Below, piece by piece: positions 44,646-54,162 of a stretch of 64,000 nucleotides of DNA. This DNA comes from SHVO01 sp041905795 (lineage in GTDB: Bacteria; Pseudomonadota; Alphaproteobacteria; Rhodospirillales; Rhodospirillaceae). The notes below the pieces were generated by a model, which did not search any database, was not told the origin of the DNA, and worked only from the letters and a program-made list of their open reading frames with translations. The stretch covers positions 1-64,000 of the forward strand of contig JAYRKL010000021.1 in assembly GCA_041905795.1 (NCBI GenBank), written 5' to 3'. The translations under genes were made by a program, and so were the position numbers. Position 1 is the stretch's first letter. Every line of letters starts with the position of its first letter.

Positions 44646-46418
44646 TCAGCCTGGTTTGGTGTCGGTATCTTTGGCCGCTTCTTCCGCCTTGAGTTCCTTT
44701 TTCGACAGTTTGCCGATCATGGTTTTGGGCAGGACATCGCGGAATTCATATTGCGCCGGGCGTTCGATGGACGACAGCCGCTCCTTCAGGAAGTCGCGGA
44801 TCTCGGGCTCGGTCAGGGTCATGCCGGCGCGCACCTTGATGAAGGCCTTGGGCGCCTCGCCCCGGTAGGCATCCGGGATGCCGATGACGTTCACTTCCTC
44901 GACCGCGGGATGCAGGTAGATGGCCTCTTCCACCACGCGCGGATAGATCTTGTAGCCCGAAGCGTTGATCATGTCCTTGATGCGGTCGACGATGAAGACG
45001 TAGCCGTCCTCGTCGATATAGCCGATGTCGCCGGTATGCAGCGCGCCGTCCTTGAGGACGTCGGCGGTGTCCTTGGGCCGGTTCCAGTAGCCCTTCATCA
45101 CCTGCGGCCCGCGCACGCAGATCTCGCCTTTCTCGCCGACGCCGAGGATACGGTCGTCGTCGAGAGCATGGATTTCGACGATGGTGCCGGGAAGCGGCAG
45201 GCCCACCGAGCCCGCCTTGTTGATGCCCTGCGTCGGGTTGGTGCAGACCACCGGCGAGGTCTCGGACAGCCCGTAGCCCTCCACCACGATGCTGCCGGTG
45301 ATGGTCTCGAACGAGCGTTTCACCTCCACCGGCAGCGGCGCGCCGCCGGAGATGCAGCATTTGAGCGAGGTGAGGTCGAGGCGCTTGGCCTCCGGCGCGT
45401 GATTGATGGCGGTGTAGATGGTGGGCACGGCCGGAAACACGGTGGGCCGCTTCTTATGGATGGTCTTCAGGCAATCTATCAGCTCGAAGCGCGGCAGCAT
45501 GATGATCTCGCCGCCGAATTCGAGGCCGACCAGCATCACCACGGTCATGGCGAAGACATGGAAGAACGGCAGGGCGGCCAGGAATTTCTCGTTGCCGGCC
45601 GTGCCGCCGCCGTACCAGCGCGCCACCTGGCGGGCGTTGGCGGTGACGTTGGCGTGGGTCAGCATCGCCGCCTTGGGCACACCCGTCGTACCGCCCGTGT
45701 ATTGCAGCACCGCCACGTCGGTCTTGGGATCGATGGCGGCGGGCGCGGGATTGCCGGCGTTGTCGAGCAGCTGCTCCCACAGCACGATCCGCTCGTTCGC
45801 CTGCACCGGAACGACCTGGGAGCGTTTGAACAGCTTGAACAGGAGGCCGGTCAGCGGCGGCAAGGCCGCGGCGAACGAGCACACCACCAGCTTCTTGAGT
45901 TTGGTGGTGTCGAAGAGCGTGACCGCCTTGGGATAGGTGATGGCGAGATCCATGGTCACCAGGATGTCGATCTCCGAATCCCTGACCATGTTCTCGAGTT
46001 CGCGCGCGGCGTAGAGCGGGTTCATGTTGACCACGGTGCCGCCCGCCCGCGCGATGCCGAAGAAGGCGATCGGGTAATAGGGCGTGTTGGGCAGCAACAG
46101 GCCGACGCGCGTACCCTTGCCGACACCGCGTTTCTGGAAACCCTCGGCGGCGCGTTTCACCGCCGCGCCGGTTTCGGCGTAGCTCCAATGCCGGCCGAGG
46201 AATTCGAGGCAGGGCTTCTCCGGATAGCGCGCCACCGCCGCATCGAGCAGGTGGAACACCGGCTCGGCCGGGAGCGGCATCGCCCAAGGGGCGAAGGGCG
46301 GGTAATTCTTCAGCCAAGGATAGGCCGGCGCGTCCTGGTTTGGCGGCATTTTCGGCGATGAACCGGTGTCCGCTTCATCGGCAAATGCTCCAGCGCGGCT
46401 CTCCGTCGTGGCGTTCAC
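44646..46418 (-). CDS. fadD: Long-chain fatty-acid-CoA ligase (FadD-like)
   Basis: A 590-residue AMP-forming acyl-CoA synthetase. Activation motif LQYTGGTTGVPKAAMLTH near residue 235, GYGLSETSP near 365, TGDIGYIDEDGYVFIVDR near 460, and the C-terminal PKTMIGKLSKKEL. It activates fatty acids for the beta-oxidation enzymes encoded downstream. The ATG at 46418 has GGGAGGGG eight bases upstream. Residues about 11-27 are encoded by a dispersed repeat copy, so this N-terminal stretch is not family sequence; homology starts near YPWLKNYPPFAPW. Confidence 0.92.
   Translation of the reverse strand: MNATTESRAGAFADEADTGSSPKMPPNQDAPAYPWLKNYPPFAPWAMPLPAEPVFHLLDAAVARYPEKPCLEFLGRHWSYAETGAAVKRAAEGFQKRGVGKGTRVGLLLPNTPYYPIAFFGIARAGGTVVNMNPLYAARELENMVRDSEIDILVTMDLAITYPKAVTLFDTTKLKKLVVCSFAAALPPLTGLLFKLFKRSQVVPVQANERIVLWEQLLDNAGNPAPAAIDPKTDVAVLQYTGGTTGVPKAAMLTHANVTANARQVARWYGGGTAGNEKFLAALPFFHVFAMTVVMLVGLEFGGEIIMLPRFELIDCLKTIHKKRPTVFPAVPTIYTAINHAPEAKRLDLTSLKCCISGGAPLPVEVKRSFETITGSIVVEGYGLSETSPVVCTNPTQGINKAGSVGLPLPGTIVEIHALDDDRILGVGEKGEICVRGPQVMKGYWNRPKDTADVLKDGALHTGDIGYIDEDGYVFIVDRIKDMINASGYKIYPRVVEEAIYLHPAVEEVNVIGIPDAYRGEAPKAFIKVRAGMTLTEPEIRDFLKERLSSIERPAQYEFRDVLPKTMIGKLSKKELKAEEAAKDTDTKPG
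46338..46390 (-). repeat. Dispersed repeat, copy D, inside the fadD reading frame
   Basis: Minus-strand reading: GCATTTGCC-GATGAA, GCGGACACCGG, TTCATC-GCCGAAAATGC, then CGCCAAACC, which aligns base for base with hairpin 1 plus the GACCAAAC box of copy A. It keeps the fadD frame open and encodes about 17 residues near the N terminus. Hairpin 2 is not seen. Confidence 0.75.
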
Positions 46419-46610
46419 GTCCCCCTCCCGGGTGGCAGATCTGCCGGTGTGCGAAGCCCGTCAGGGCGCGGCCCTCTGTGGGGCTCAATTCCGCCGCTGA
46501 CCGGTTTCTAAAAAAATCTTAGCGAATCAATTGCTTCGCGGGAAGAGACGGTTCCGGCCGCTCGACCCGCGCCGCCACCGGTAGAGGGTGAGGGCCGCAC
46601 CGGACGCCAG

Positions 46611-46919
46611 CTATTGATCGAGCAGGCTCGACAGTTTGAGCGCGATGCCCTTGGAGCCGAACACCTTCAGCTTGCCCAGGGTGAAGGCGACCATGGGGTT
46701 GAGGTCGCCGTTGATCAGTTTGACCATGCTTTCGGGCGAAAGGACCAAGGTGGTTTCGGCCTCATCGCTCTCGGGATTGGGGATGATTTTCACCTCGTCG
46801 CCGGTGGCGTCCAGCAGCACCTTGCCGTCGTCGCCGAGGTCGAACAGGACGGTATGGTTGAGTTCCTTGAGCTTGTCCGCCTGGCCCTGCATCTCACTGA
46901 CGATGTCTTCCAACGCCAT
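46611..46919 (-). CDS. SCP2 sterol-binding domain protein
   Basis: A 102-residue SCP2-like protein, a small hydrophobic-pocket lipid carrier. Visible family features are TVLFDLGDDGKVLLDATG, ETTLVLSPESMVKLINGDLNPMVAFTLGKLKVFG and the GIALKL ending. GGAGGGG lies 3-5 bases before ATG 46919. It is the first gene upstream of fadD and the rest of the beta-oxidation operon, with a 192-base gap, so it may bind acyl-CoA for that pathway (inference). Confidence 0.85.
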   Translation of the reverse strand: MALEDIVSEMQGQADKLKELNHTVLFDLGDDGKVLLDATGDEVKIIPNPESDEAETTLVLSPESMVKLINGDLNPMVAFTLGKLKVFGSKGIALKLSSLLDQ

Positions 46920-47306
46920 GACCCCTCCGGTTTTCGCAAACAACGGCTTTCCGGCCGCGGTTCGATTTTGACTCATATCATTGTGACCGGCGAGCGCCGG
47001 CGGTGAAACTCCCGTCCAAACACCAAATAAAAACCAATCGTGAGTCCAAAAACTTAACGACATGCGGCCCGCCTCGCGTCCTGATCCCCAGCCGCGTCCT
47101 GGTCCCCAATCATGAACCCTCCCAGGGACTTGGCCCCCGGCACAATCGTCGCGACACGCTAGAGAAATCCAAGAATTTCATGGCGTTAATTGACCGGTGC
47201 GGGCCTTCCGGCTAGCTTCTGGAGGGTTGAAGCTGCGGGGGCCGGACAAGGGGCAAGAAGCGCCCGTGTCGGGGTGTGGGCGGCCTTTGCGAGGCGATAG
47301 AGTGGG
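46920..47306. other. 387-base intergenic region upstream of the degenerate EAL gene
   Basis: Contains the promoter side of the SCP2/fadD operon (minus) and of the EAL-like gene (plus). A short tandem duplication occurs at 47085-47100 and 47103-47118 (CGCGTCCTGATCCCCA and CGCGTCCTGGTCCCCA). No gene, operator or RNA is recognised; a frame from the SCP2 gene extends into it but has no ribosome site. Confidence 0.5.
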
Positions 47307-48560
47307 ATGTCTGAAACTCAATACCCGGCCATGAACCAGGCTGAGCCCCAGGCCGCCAAGCCAAAGGACTTGCGTGCCCTGGTCCATGACATGGGCCATT
47401 GGCGCCATGCGCCCGAAAGCGGCGTCAATCTGGTCATCCTCAGCGTCGCCGCCGTCCTGCCCGAAACCAAGCGCTCGCCCGGCCTGATCGCCCAGATCTC
47501 CGACGGCGCGGCCGGGATCGCCGCCAAGCGCGCCGGCTTCTGCTACCAGGTGTCGGATTGCGACTTCGCCATCATGGCCAAGCTGGCCGAGAGCGCGCTG
47601 GTCGCCATGGTGCGCGACCTCAAGGTCGACATGCTGCGCACCATCGAGCGCAATTTCCCCGGCAGCTTCGGTTCCATCGACCAGAGCCGCCTGGTGCTGT
47701 CCTATGATCTGGTCAACAACTACCGCTCCGCCGCCGACCGGGTTGCCAAATACGCCGAGATCGCCCAGCGCTCTGTCGCTGACGACGCCGGCCCCGGCGG
47801 CAACAAGCAGCTCCGGCCGCTCACGCCCGCCGACATCAAGAACGTGATGAAGGCCTATGAGAAGTTCGGCAACGAGAGATTCATCAAGGCTTTCGTCCGC
47901 ACCCAGGACGTGATGCTCAATATCGCCGACAAGCCGCCGGAAACCGTGCTGCGCGAGTATTTCATCAGCATGGACCTGCTGCGCAAACCGCTGTTCATCG
48001 ACGTCGAGATGCGCGGCTCCGGGCGGCTGTTCAATGAGTTCACTTTGGTGCTGGACCAGATCCTGCTCCAGGCCTTCAACCAGATGCACACCACCGGCGA
48101 ACGCTGTTCCATCAACCTCAATGTCGAGAGCGTGTTCACCGAGGCGTTCGAAGGTTTCATCGAGGCGACGCCGCCGGCGGTGCTGGAGAAGGTGGTGTTC
48201 GAGTTCCGCCAGTCCAACATCGTCGAGAATTTCGACGAGTTCCAGGTGGCGCGCGGCCTGATCAGGTCCAAGGGCGCGCATATCGCCGTCGACCAGATTT
48301 TCCCGCAGACCGTGGGGCTGGTGGATCTGGACTATATCGGCGCGAGCATCGCGAAAATCCATTGGCGCAACGGCGCCGAGGAGATCCTGAAAGAGCGTGA
48401 GCGGGCGATCAAATACCTGATCGACTGCAACGTGGTGCCGGTCCTGATCCGTGTCGACAACGAGCGCGCGCTCGAGGTCGGGGCGCGCATGGGCATCAAC
48501 ATGTTCCAGGGCTTCCTGATCGACCAGAAGCTGGGCCACAGACCGGAAACCGGCGCATAA
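47307..48560 (+). CDS. Degenerate EAL-domain protein
   Basis: A 417-residue protein whose C-terminal half (about 225-410) has the layout of an EAL domain: CSINLNVESVFTEAF, VFEFRQSNIVENFDEFQVARGLIRSKGAHIAVDQ and GARMGINMFQGFLID. The key catalytic motifs are lost: the EAL triad is not evident, DDFG is replaced by DQIF, and KID by KIH. It is therefore unlikely to hydrolyse cyclic di-GMP but might bind it or serve as a partner. The N-terminal part has no clear domain. No signal peptide is seen. Confidence 0.72.
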   Translation: MSETQYPAMNQAEPQAAKPKDLRALVHDMGHWRHAPESGVNLVILSVAAVLPETKRSPGLIAQISDGAAGIAAKRAGFCYQVSDCDFAIMAKLAESALVAMVRDLKVDMLRTIERNFPGSFGSIDQSRLVLSYDLVNNYRSAADRVAKYAEIAQRSVADDAGPGGNKQLRPLTPADIKNVMKAYEKFGNERFIKAFVRTQDVMLNIADKPPETVLREYFISMDLLRKPLFIDVEMRGSGRLFNEFTLVLDQILLQAFNQMHTTGERCSINLNVESVFTEAFEGFIEATPPAVLEKVVFEFRQSNIVENFDEFQVARGLIRSKGAHIAVDQIFPQTVGLVDLDYIGASIAKIHWRNGAEEILKERERAIKYLIDCNVVPVLIRVDNERALEVGARMGINMFQGFLIDQKLGHRPETGA

Positions 48561-48622
48561 CTGCTTGCTGGTTTCACCATATTGCGGGCGGCGGGGTTTG
48601 ACGGCATGGTCCAAACCGAATC

Positions 48623-50761
48623 ATGCGCATCCAGCTCAAGCTTTTCGTTCTTCTTCTGGTCATCGCCATCGTCCCGCTCGCGGCGCTGAGCTGGCGCAGC
48701 CAGAGGGCGACCGAGGATCTCGGCCAGTCGATGGCCGCCTTCGGCCGCGCGGCGGTCACCCAGGAGATTCAGACCCAGCTTAGCCAGGCGGTGGGCTATT
48801 CCGCCGACCTCCTGGCCGCGCAACAGCGCCAGGTGGAACTGGCGCTCAAATTGCAGGCGACCGCGGCGGAGCGGCGCCTTGAGTATGTCCAGGAAGAGCG
48901 TGTCCAGGAAAAGCGGGACGCGGCCTATCTCGCCACCGATTTCGACGATCCGCAGCGCTGGCCGCCGGGCACCGAACTGGCGCTCGACCACGCCATTGCC
49001 TCGCCGGGGCGCGAGCTTCAGGCCACGCCGATCTCGCGCGAGCATCAATCGTTCCTGATCCCGAAGGATGCCGACCCCGCCGAGGCCCAGCGCACCATGG
49101 CGCGGTTCGCGTCCATGGACCGGCCGTATAGGGAGCTTTTCGAGGCCAATCCCGGCCTGTTCTATTGGCAGTATGTCGCGTTCAAGAATGGCGTGCTCTC
49201 GAGTTATCCGGGCCACGGCGGCTTCCCGGACGGCTACGATCCCCGTTCGCGCGACTGGTACAAGGACGCCATCGCCAAAGGCGGGCCGGTCTGGAGCGAA
49301 GCGCTGCTCGATGCTTCGACCCGCCGGCTGCTGCTCACCGCCTCGCAGCCCCTGCGCGACGCCGCCGGCGATGTCGCGGGCGTGGCCGCCATCGACATCG
49401 ACATCCTCAATCTGCTCACGGCCATCCAGAGCCGGGTCCGGGTCGGCAAGGACGCCGAGAGCTTCATCGTGCAGCTGGTGGACGACGCCCAGCCCCACCT
49501 CAGGGTCATCGCGTCATCGACGTACAAGGATTCCGGCGCCGCCTGGAACGCGGTCCTCGAAGCGCCGACGCTGTCTGCCGGCACCGGCGATCTTGCCGCC
49601 CTGCTTGAGGACCTGCGCCGCGGCCGCGACGGCATCCGCCAACTGACATTCCATGGACGGCCGGCGTTGTGGGCTTACGGCCGGCTGGAAAATCTCGGCT
49701 CGGCGCTGCTTTATATCGTGCCGGTGGACGCCATCGAGACCATCGCCGACAGCACCCAGGCCTCGGTGCGCCAGGCAATTCTCGACCAGGTGCGGCTCGC
49801 GGGTTTCGCGTCCGTGGGCCTGATCGTCATCGTCGCCGCGCTGGCGATGGTGGCCGCGAAATCCGTGACCAGCCCCTTGCGTTCGCTCGCGACCGCCGCC
49901 CGCGACCTTGCGGCCGGGGATCTTGAGGCGCGGGCGCCGGTGGAAAGCAGCGACGAGGTCGGCGAACTGGCGACCGTGTTCAACGCCATGGTGCCGGAAT
50001 TGCGCAGCCATATCGCCACCAAGGAATCGCTGTCGCTTGCCCGCGAGGTCCAGCAGAAACTGCTGCCGGAGTCGGCGCCCATCGTGCCGGGCTTCGACAT
50101 CGCCGGGCGCAGCGTCTATTCCGAAGCCATCGGCGGCGACTACTACGATTTCATCACCCTGGGTGGCGAGCGCGGCCAGCCGCGCTACGGCGTCGTGGTC
50201 GGCGACGTCTCGGGCCACGGCGTGGTGGCGGCGCTCACCATGATGTCGGTGCGCGCGCTGCTGCGGTCCTACGCCGGCAGCGGCGCCAACCTGCGGCCCG
50301 TCATGCGCGCGGTGAACCGCCACTTGACGGCGGACACCGCCGCCGGGCGTTTCGTGACCCTGGTCTACATGGTGATCGCGCCCGGCACCCGCCATATCCG
50401 CTGGATCAGCGCCGGCCACGGGCCGCTCCTGTTCTACGACCCGCGCAGCCAGCAGTTCGAGGAACTGGCGGTGCACGATATCCCGCTGGGCGTGAAAGCC
50501 GACTGGCCGTTCCATGAGAACGACCGCGACACCTGGCCGGACGAAGGACTGATCGTCATCGGCACCGACGGATTGTGGGAAACCCGCAATCGGGAGGGCG
50601 CGGCGTTCGGCAGGGAAGGCCTGCTCGCGGCCTTGCGGGCCACGGCGCACCTGCCGGCGGCGGAGATCTGCGGCGAGGTCATCGCACGCGTGCGCGCCTT
50701 TGCCGGCAGTGCGCCGCAGGAGGACGACATGACCGTGGTGGTGGTGAAATTCAGTCCATGA
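48623..50761 (+). CDS. Membrane sensor with SpoIIE-type (PP2C) phosphatase domain
   Basis: A 712-residue sensor protein: N-terminal helix (about 5-24), a long periplasmic region with dCache-like sequence (NPGLFYWQYVAFKNG, YDPRSRDWY), a second helix near 390-412, HAMP (VTSPLRSLATAARDLAAGDLEA), and a SpoIIE-type phosphatase domain whose metal motifs are GGDYYDF, GDVSGHGVVAAL and QEDDMTVVVV. It probably dephosphorylates an anti-sigma antagonist or related partner. Its stop overlaps the following DUF1489 start by four bases. The target is not in the window. Confidence 0.88.
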   Translation: MRIQLKLFVLLLVIAIVPLAALSWRSQRATEDLGQSMAAFGRAAVTQEIQTQLSQAVGYSADLLAAQQRQVELALKLQATAAERRLEYVQEERVQEKRDAAYLATDFDDPQRWPPGTELALDHAIASPGRELQATPISREHQSFLIPKDADPAEAQRTMARFASMDRPYRELFEANPGLFYWQYVAFKNGVLSSYPGHGGFPDGYDPRSRDWYKDAIAKGGPVWSEALLDASTRRLLLTASQPLRDAAGDVAGVAAIDIDILNLLTAIQSRVRVGKDAESFIVQLVDDAQPHLRVIASSTYKDSGAAWNAVLEAPTLSAGTGDLAALLEDLRRGRDGIRQLTFHGRPALWAYGRLENLGSALLYIVPVDAIETIADSTQASVRQAILDQVRLAGFASVGLIVIVAALAMVAAKSVTSPLRSLATAARDLAAGDLEARAPVESSDEVGELATVFNAMVPELRSHIATKESLSLAREVQQKLLPESAPIVPGFDIAGRSVYSEAIGGDYYDFITLGGERGQPRYGVVVGDVSGHGVVAALTMMSVRALLRSYAGSGANLRPVMRAVNRHLTADTAAGRFVTLVYMVIAPGTRHIRWISAGHGPLLFYDPRSQQFEELAVHDIPLGVKADWPFHENDRDTWPDEGLIVIGTDGLWETRNREGAAFGREGLLAALRATAHLPAAEICGEVIARVRAFAGSAPQEDDMTVVVVKFSP

Positions 50762-51186
50762 CGGTCAATCTCATCAAGCTCGCGGTCGGCATCGAGGACA
50801 TCGAGCACCTGGCCGAAGTCCAGAAGAAGCGCCGCAACAAGGACGGCAACTGCTTCCACCGCACCCGCATGACCCCGACCCGGGGCAAGGAGATCGTCGG
50901 CCAGGGATCCATGTACTGGGTGGTCAAGGGCTTCATCCAGGTCCGCCAGGAAATCGTCGGCCTGTCGGCGGGCAAGCGCGACGACGGCCGGCCGGCCTGT
51001 GTGATCGAACTGGATCCCAAGCTGGTGCCGGTGCAGGTCACGGCGCACCGCGCCTTCCAGGGCTGGCGTTACCTGAAGCCCGAAGCGGCGCCGCCGGACC
51101 TCAAGGGCAAGGGCCGCAAGGCGGTCGTCGATCCCAAGATGCCCGCGGCCATGCGCCTGGAACTGGCCAAGCTCGGCCTTCTCTGA
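50758..51186 (+). CDS. DUF1489 family protein
   Basis: A 142-residue basic protein of the alphaproteobacterial DUF1489 family: TVNLIKLAVGIEDIEHL at the start, YWVVKGFIQVRQEI in the middle and RAFQGWRYLKPEAAPPDL near the C terminus. Function is unknown. It is translationally coupled (ATGA) to the preceding phosphatase gene, so the two are co-expressed here. Confidence 0.85.
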   Translation: MTVNLIKLAVGIEDIEHLAEVQKKRRNKDGNCFHRTRMTPTRGKEIVGQGSMYWVVKGFIQVRQEIVGLSAGKRDDGRPACVIELDPKLVPVQVTAHRAFQGWRYLKPEAAPPDLKGKGRKAVVDPKMPAAMRLELAKLGLL

Positions 51187-51291
51187 AACCTAGACGCGTG
51201 CGGAGCACGTAACCCTGTCATGTGTTCCGCGCGCCTTTACCTGTGCGCGGGGCTGTCGCAAGGTCCTTGCCGCAAAACAGGAGAACACCTC

Positions 51292-52233
51292 ATGCGGGTC
51301 CTGATTCTCGGCGCCGGCGCCATGGGCGGCTACTACGGCGGACGCCTGATCGAGGCAAAAGCCGGCGCGGACGTTACTTTTCTCGTGCGCGAGGGCCGCA
51401 AGGCGCAGTTGGCCGAGAAAGGCCTCGTGATCGACAGTCCGGCCTGCGGCAATTTCACCACGCCGGTGCGGGCCATTACCGGCGCCGCGCTCGGCGGCGA
51501 GAAGCCCTTCGACGTGGTGCTGTTCACCTGCAAGGCCTATGACCTGGACAGCGCGCTGGCGGCCATTGCCCCGGCGGTGACCGCGCAGACCGCGGTGCTG
51601 CCGGTACTGAACGGCATGTCGCACATGGAGGCTCTCAACAGCCGGTTCGGCGAGGCGCGGGTCTGGGGCGGCGTGGCCAAGATCGCGGCGCAGATGCTGG
51701 CCGACGGCGTCATCAAGCACCTCAACGACTGGCGCGAGTTGATGTTCGGCGCGCAATCTGGCGAGATCACCCCGGCGGTGCAGGCCTTTGCCGCGGCGTT
51801 CGGCACAAGCGCCGTCAAGGCCGTGCCGGTGGCCAACATCAAGCAGGCGATGTGGGAAAAATGCGTTCATCTCTCCACGGTCGCGGCCATGACCAGCCTG
51901 ATGCGCGCCAGCATCGGCGAAATCGTGCGCGGCGGCGGTTCCGAACTGATGCTCGAAGCCTTGAACACCAACGCCGAAATCGCCGCGCGCGAAGGGCACA
52001 AGCCGTCCGACACATTCCTCGACGACTACGGCCGCATGTTCACCGACCCCACCATTCCCTACGGCGCCTCGATGCTGCGCGATATCGAGCGCGGCGGGCA
52101 GATCGAAAGCGACCATATTGTCGGCTTCATGCGCGAGAAGGCCAAAAAATACGGCATCCCGGCGCGGCTTCTCGATATATCCTATGTGCACTTGAAGGCT
52201 TACGAGCAGCGGCGCGCCGCCGGCAGGCTCTAA
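51292..52233 (+). CDS. ApbA/PanE-family ketopantoate reductase-like protein
   Basis: A 313-residue NADP-dependent reductase of the ketopantoate-reductase family. N-terminal NADP motif ILGAGAMGGYYGGRL, VVLFTCKAYD, LPVLNGMSHMEAL and the catalytic Lys region AMWEKCVHLS are visible. AGGAG lies 8 bases before the ATG at 51292. It could be the true panE of pantothenate synthesis or one of the many paralogues acting on other 2-keto acids; no other pantothenate gene is near. A nitrilase gene follows after 22 bases. Confidence 0.87.
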   Translation: MRVLILGAGAMGGYYGGRLIEAKAGADVTFLVREGRKAQLAEKGLVIDSPACGNFTTPVRAITGAALGGEKPFDVVLFTCKAYDLDSALAAIAPAVTAQTAVLPVLNGMSHMEALNSRFGEARVWGGVAKIAAQMLADGVIKHLNDWRELMFGAQSGEITPAVQAFAAAFGTSAVKAVPVANIKQAMWEKCVHLSTVAAMTSLMRASIGEIVRGGGSELMLEALNTNAEIAAREGHKPSDTFLDDYGRMFTDPTIPYGASMLRDIERGGQIESDHIVGFMREKAKKYGIPARLLDISYVHLKAYEQRRAAGRL

Positions 52234-52255
52234 ATCTCGAGAAGGGGAGGGTGTG

Positions 52256-53272
52256 ATGGCGATCGATCCCGCAGCGTTCCGGTCCGCGACACCCGCCCCC
52301 TACACCGCCGCCGTGATCCAGGCGGCGCCGGTGGCTTTCGATCCGGCGCGCACTTTGCAGAAAGTCGCCGACCTCACCGCCGATGCCAGGAAGACAGGCG
52401 CGGCGCTGACCTTGTTTCCCGAAGCCTTCGTCTCGGCCTATCCGCGCGGCAACGATTTCGGCGCGGTGGTGGGCGCACGCTCGCCCGAAGGCCGCGAGCA
52501 GTTCCGCCGTTACTGGGAAAGCGCGGTCGAGGTGCCGGGTCCGGCGGTGGACGCACTGTCGAAGATCGCCCGCGACAATCAGACCCAGCTCGTGATCGGC
52601 GTCATCGAACGCGATCGCGGCACGCTTTACTGCACGGCGCTGTTCTTCGCCGCCACCGGCGTCTACCTCGGCAAGCACCGGAAACTCATGCCCACGGGGT
52701 CGGAACGCCTGGTGTGGGGTTTCGGCGACGGCTCGACCTTGCCGGTCTATGAGACGCCGCAAGGACGCCTGGGCGCGGTGATCTGCTGGGAGAATTACAT
52801 GCCGCTGCTGCGCGCGGCCATGTACGGCAAGGGTATCGAGATCTACTGCGCGCCCACCGCCGATCCGCGCGACACCTGGCACGCCTCCATGCGTCATATC
52901 GCTCTTGAAGGCCGCTGCTTCGTGCTGTCGGCCAATCAGTTCTGCCGGCGCAAGGACTACCCCGCCGACTACATGACCCGCCTCTCGGACGATCCCGAGG
53001 CGGTTTATTCCGCCGGCGGCAGCTGCATCGTCGGCCCCCTCGGCAACGTGCTGGCCGGGCCGGTTTATAACCAGGACGCCATCCTCACCACCGAGATCGA
53101 CATGCGCGACCTGGTGCGGGCGCGCATGGATTTCGATCCCGTCGGCCACTACGCGCGGCCCGACGTGTTGTCCCTGCGCGTGGACGAAACGCCGCGTCCG
53201 GCGGTGTCCTATGCCCAGGACGCCGCGGGCGACGTCAGTTCCACAGAACCAGCGGCAATCCGGCGGCGATGA
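52256..53272 (+). CDS. Nitrilase / carbon-nitrogen hydrolase
   Basis: A 338-residue nitrilase-superfamily enzyme. The catalytic triad is visible as Glu56 (LFPEAF), Lys143 (KHRKLMP) and Cys177 (VICWEN). The segment SERLVWGFGDGSTLPVYET and NYMPLLRAAMYGKG point to true nitrilases (branch 1), which convert nitriles to carboxylic acids. AGGGGAGGG precedes ATG 52256. It shares a transcript with the PanE-like gene. Its last 38 bases overlap the end of the convergent DMT transporter gene. Confidence 0.9.
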   Translation: MAIDPAAFRSATPAPYTAAVIQAAPVAFDPARTLQKVADLTADARKTGAALTLFPEAFVSAYPRGNDFGAVVGARSPEGREQFRRYWESAVEVPGPAVDALSKIARDNQTQLVIGVIERDRGTLYCTALFFAATGVYLGKHRKLMPTGSERLVWGFGDGSTLPVYETPQGRLGAVICWENYMPLLRAAMYGKGIEIYCAPTADPRDTWHASMRHIALEGRCFVLSANQFCRRKDYPADYMTRLSDDPEAVYSAGGSCIVGPLGNVLAGPVYNQDAILTTEIDMRDLVRARMDFDPVGHYARPDVLSLRVDETPRPAVSYAQDAAGDVSSTEPAAIRRR

Positions 53273-54149
53273 TCAGCACGCCGGCGATCTTGGCCGGCGT
53301 CAGCGGCTCGGCGAGCTTGAAGCGGCCGACGACCTGTGCGCCCAGGATGCCCGACACGCGGCGAATCAACTCCACCGCCGCCACCAGCATCAGCTGGTAG
53401 GCCGCGAGCTGGAGCACATAGCCGGCGCCGCCGAGGATACCGGCGAACAGCAGCGGTTTCCCGGCTTCGCGTTTGATGCCGAAGGCGCGGGCGCCGTCCC
53501 GGACAAGGGTCCACAGGCCGATCAGCGCCGTGATCGCCGTCACCTGGATCAGGCCATGCAAACCGACCGATGACCGGGCGATACACAGCTTGTCGAGAGC
53601 GGGCGTGGTGGACCACAGCAGCACCACCCCGGCCATCAGGCGTGCGCCTGGTTCCCGGCGCAGGTTGCGCATGGCGGTGGCCAGGGGTGCTAAGATGCCG
53701 GTGGTTTCGACACCGGGCTCGCCGGCGCTATAGAGCACGAACAATCCGGCCACCACGACCATGATGCCGATGCTTTGCATGAGGCTCGGCCATTCGCCCA
53801 GCATGACGCCCGACAACAGCAGTGTGACGCCGGGGATCAGCGCCAGCAGCGGCACCATCAGGGACAGCGGCGAGCGCCGCAGCGCCAGGAGATAAAGCAC
53901 GTTGGCGCCCATGCCGGCGGCGATATCGGCGATCCCCGGCAGCCAGTAGGCGGACTGGAGCGGCGACGGGCCCGCGAGGTCCCCGGAATACCAGGCCCAT
54001 CCGCCGAGCACCGGGATCTGCAGCCCGATGAAGATGAACAGGGTCTGGCGCGGCGGCGCGTCGACGACTTTGCGGAGGTAGTCGATCGCCAGATAGGCGA
54101 GGCCGCAGCCCAGCGCCGCGCCGGGTCCCAGAAGCGCGGTGGTCAGCAT
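53235..54149 (-). CDS. EamA/DMT-family transporter
   Basis: A 304-residue protein with about ten hydrophobic segments in two EamA-like halves (for example LSLMVPLLALIPGVTLLLSGVMLGE and the later VSGILGAQVVGRFKLAE), a drug/metabolite-type exporter. The substrate is unknown. It converges with the nitrilase gene, overlapping it by 38 bases at the 3' ends. Upstream, a 30-base tandem repeat lies in the divergent promoter region shared with the DUF2333 gene. Confidence 0.82.
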   Translation of the reverse strand: MLTTALLGPGAALGCGLAYLAIDYLRKVVDAPPRQTLFIFIGLQIPVLGGWAWYSGDLAGPSPLQSAYWLPGIADIAAGMGANVLYLLALRRSPLSLMVPLLALIPGVTLLLSGVMLGEWPSLMQSIGIMVVVAGLFVLYSAGEPGVETTGILAPLATAMRNLRREPGARLMAGVVLLWSTTPALDKLCIARSSVGLHGLIQVTAITALIGLWTLVRDGARAFGIKREAGKPLLFAGILGGAGYVLQLAAYQLMLVAAVELIRRVSGILGAQVVGRFKLAEPLTPAKIAGVLIIAAGLPLVLWN

Positions 54150-54162
54150 CTAAACCGTCCGG

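Noticed and set aside
43614..46361. 915-residue plus-strand open frame
   Set aside because: Shadow of the thiolase and acyl-CoA ligase genes on the minus strand; no ribosome site or domain.
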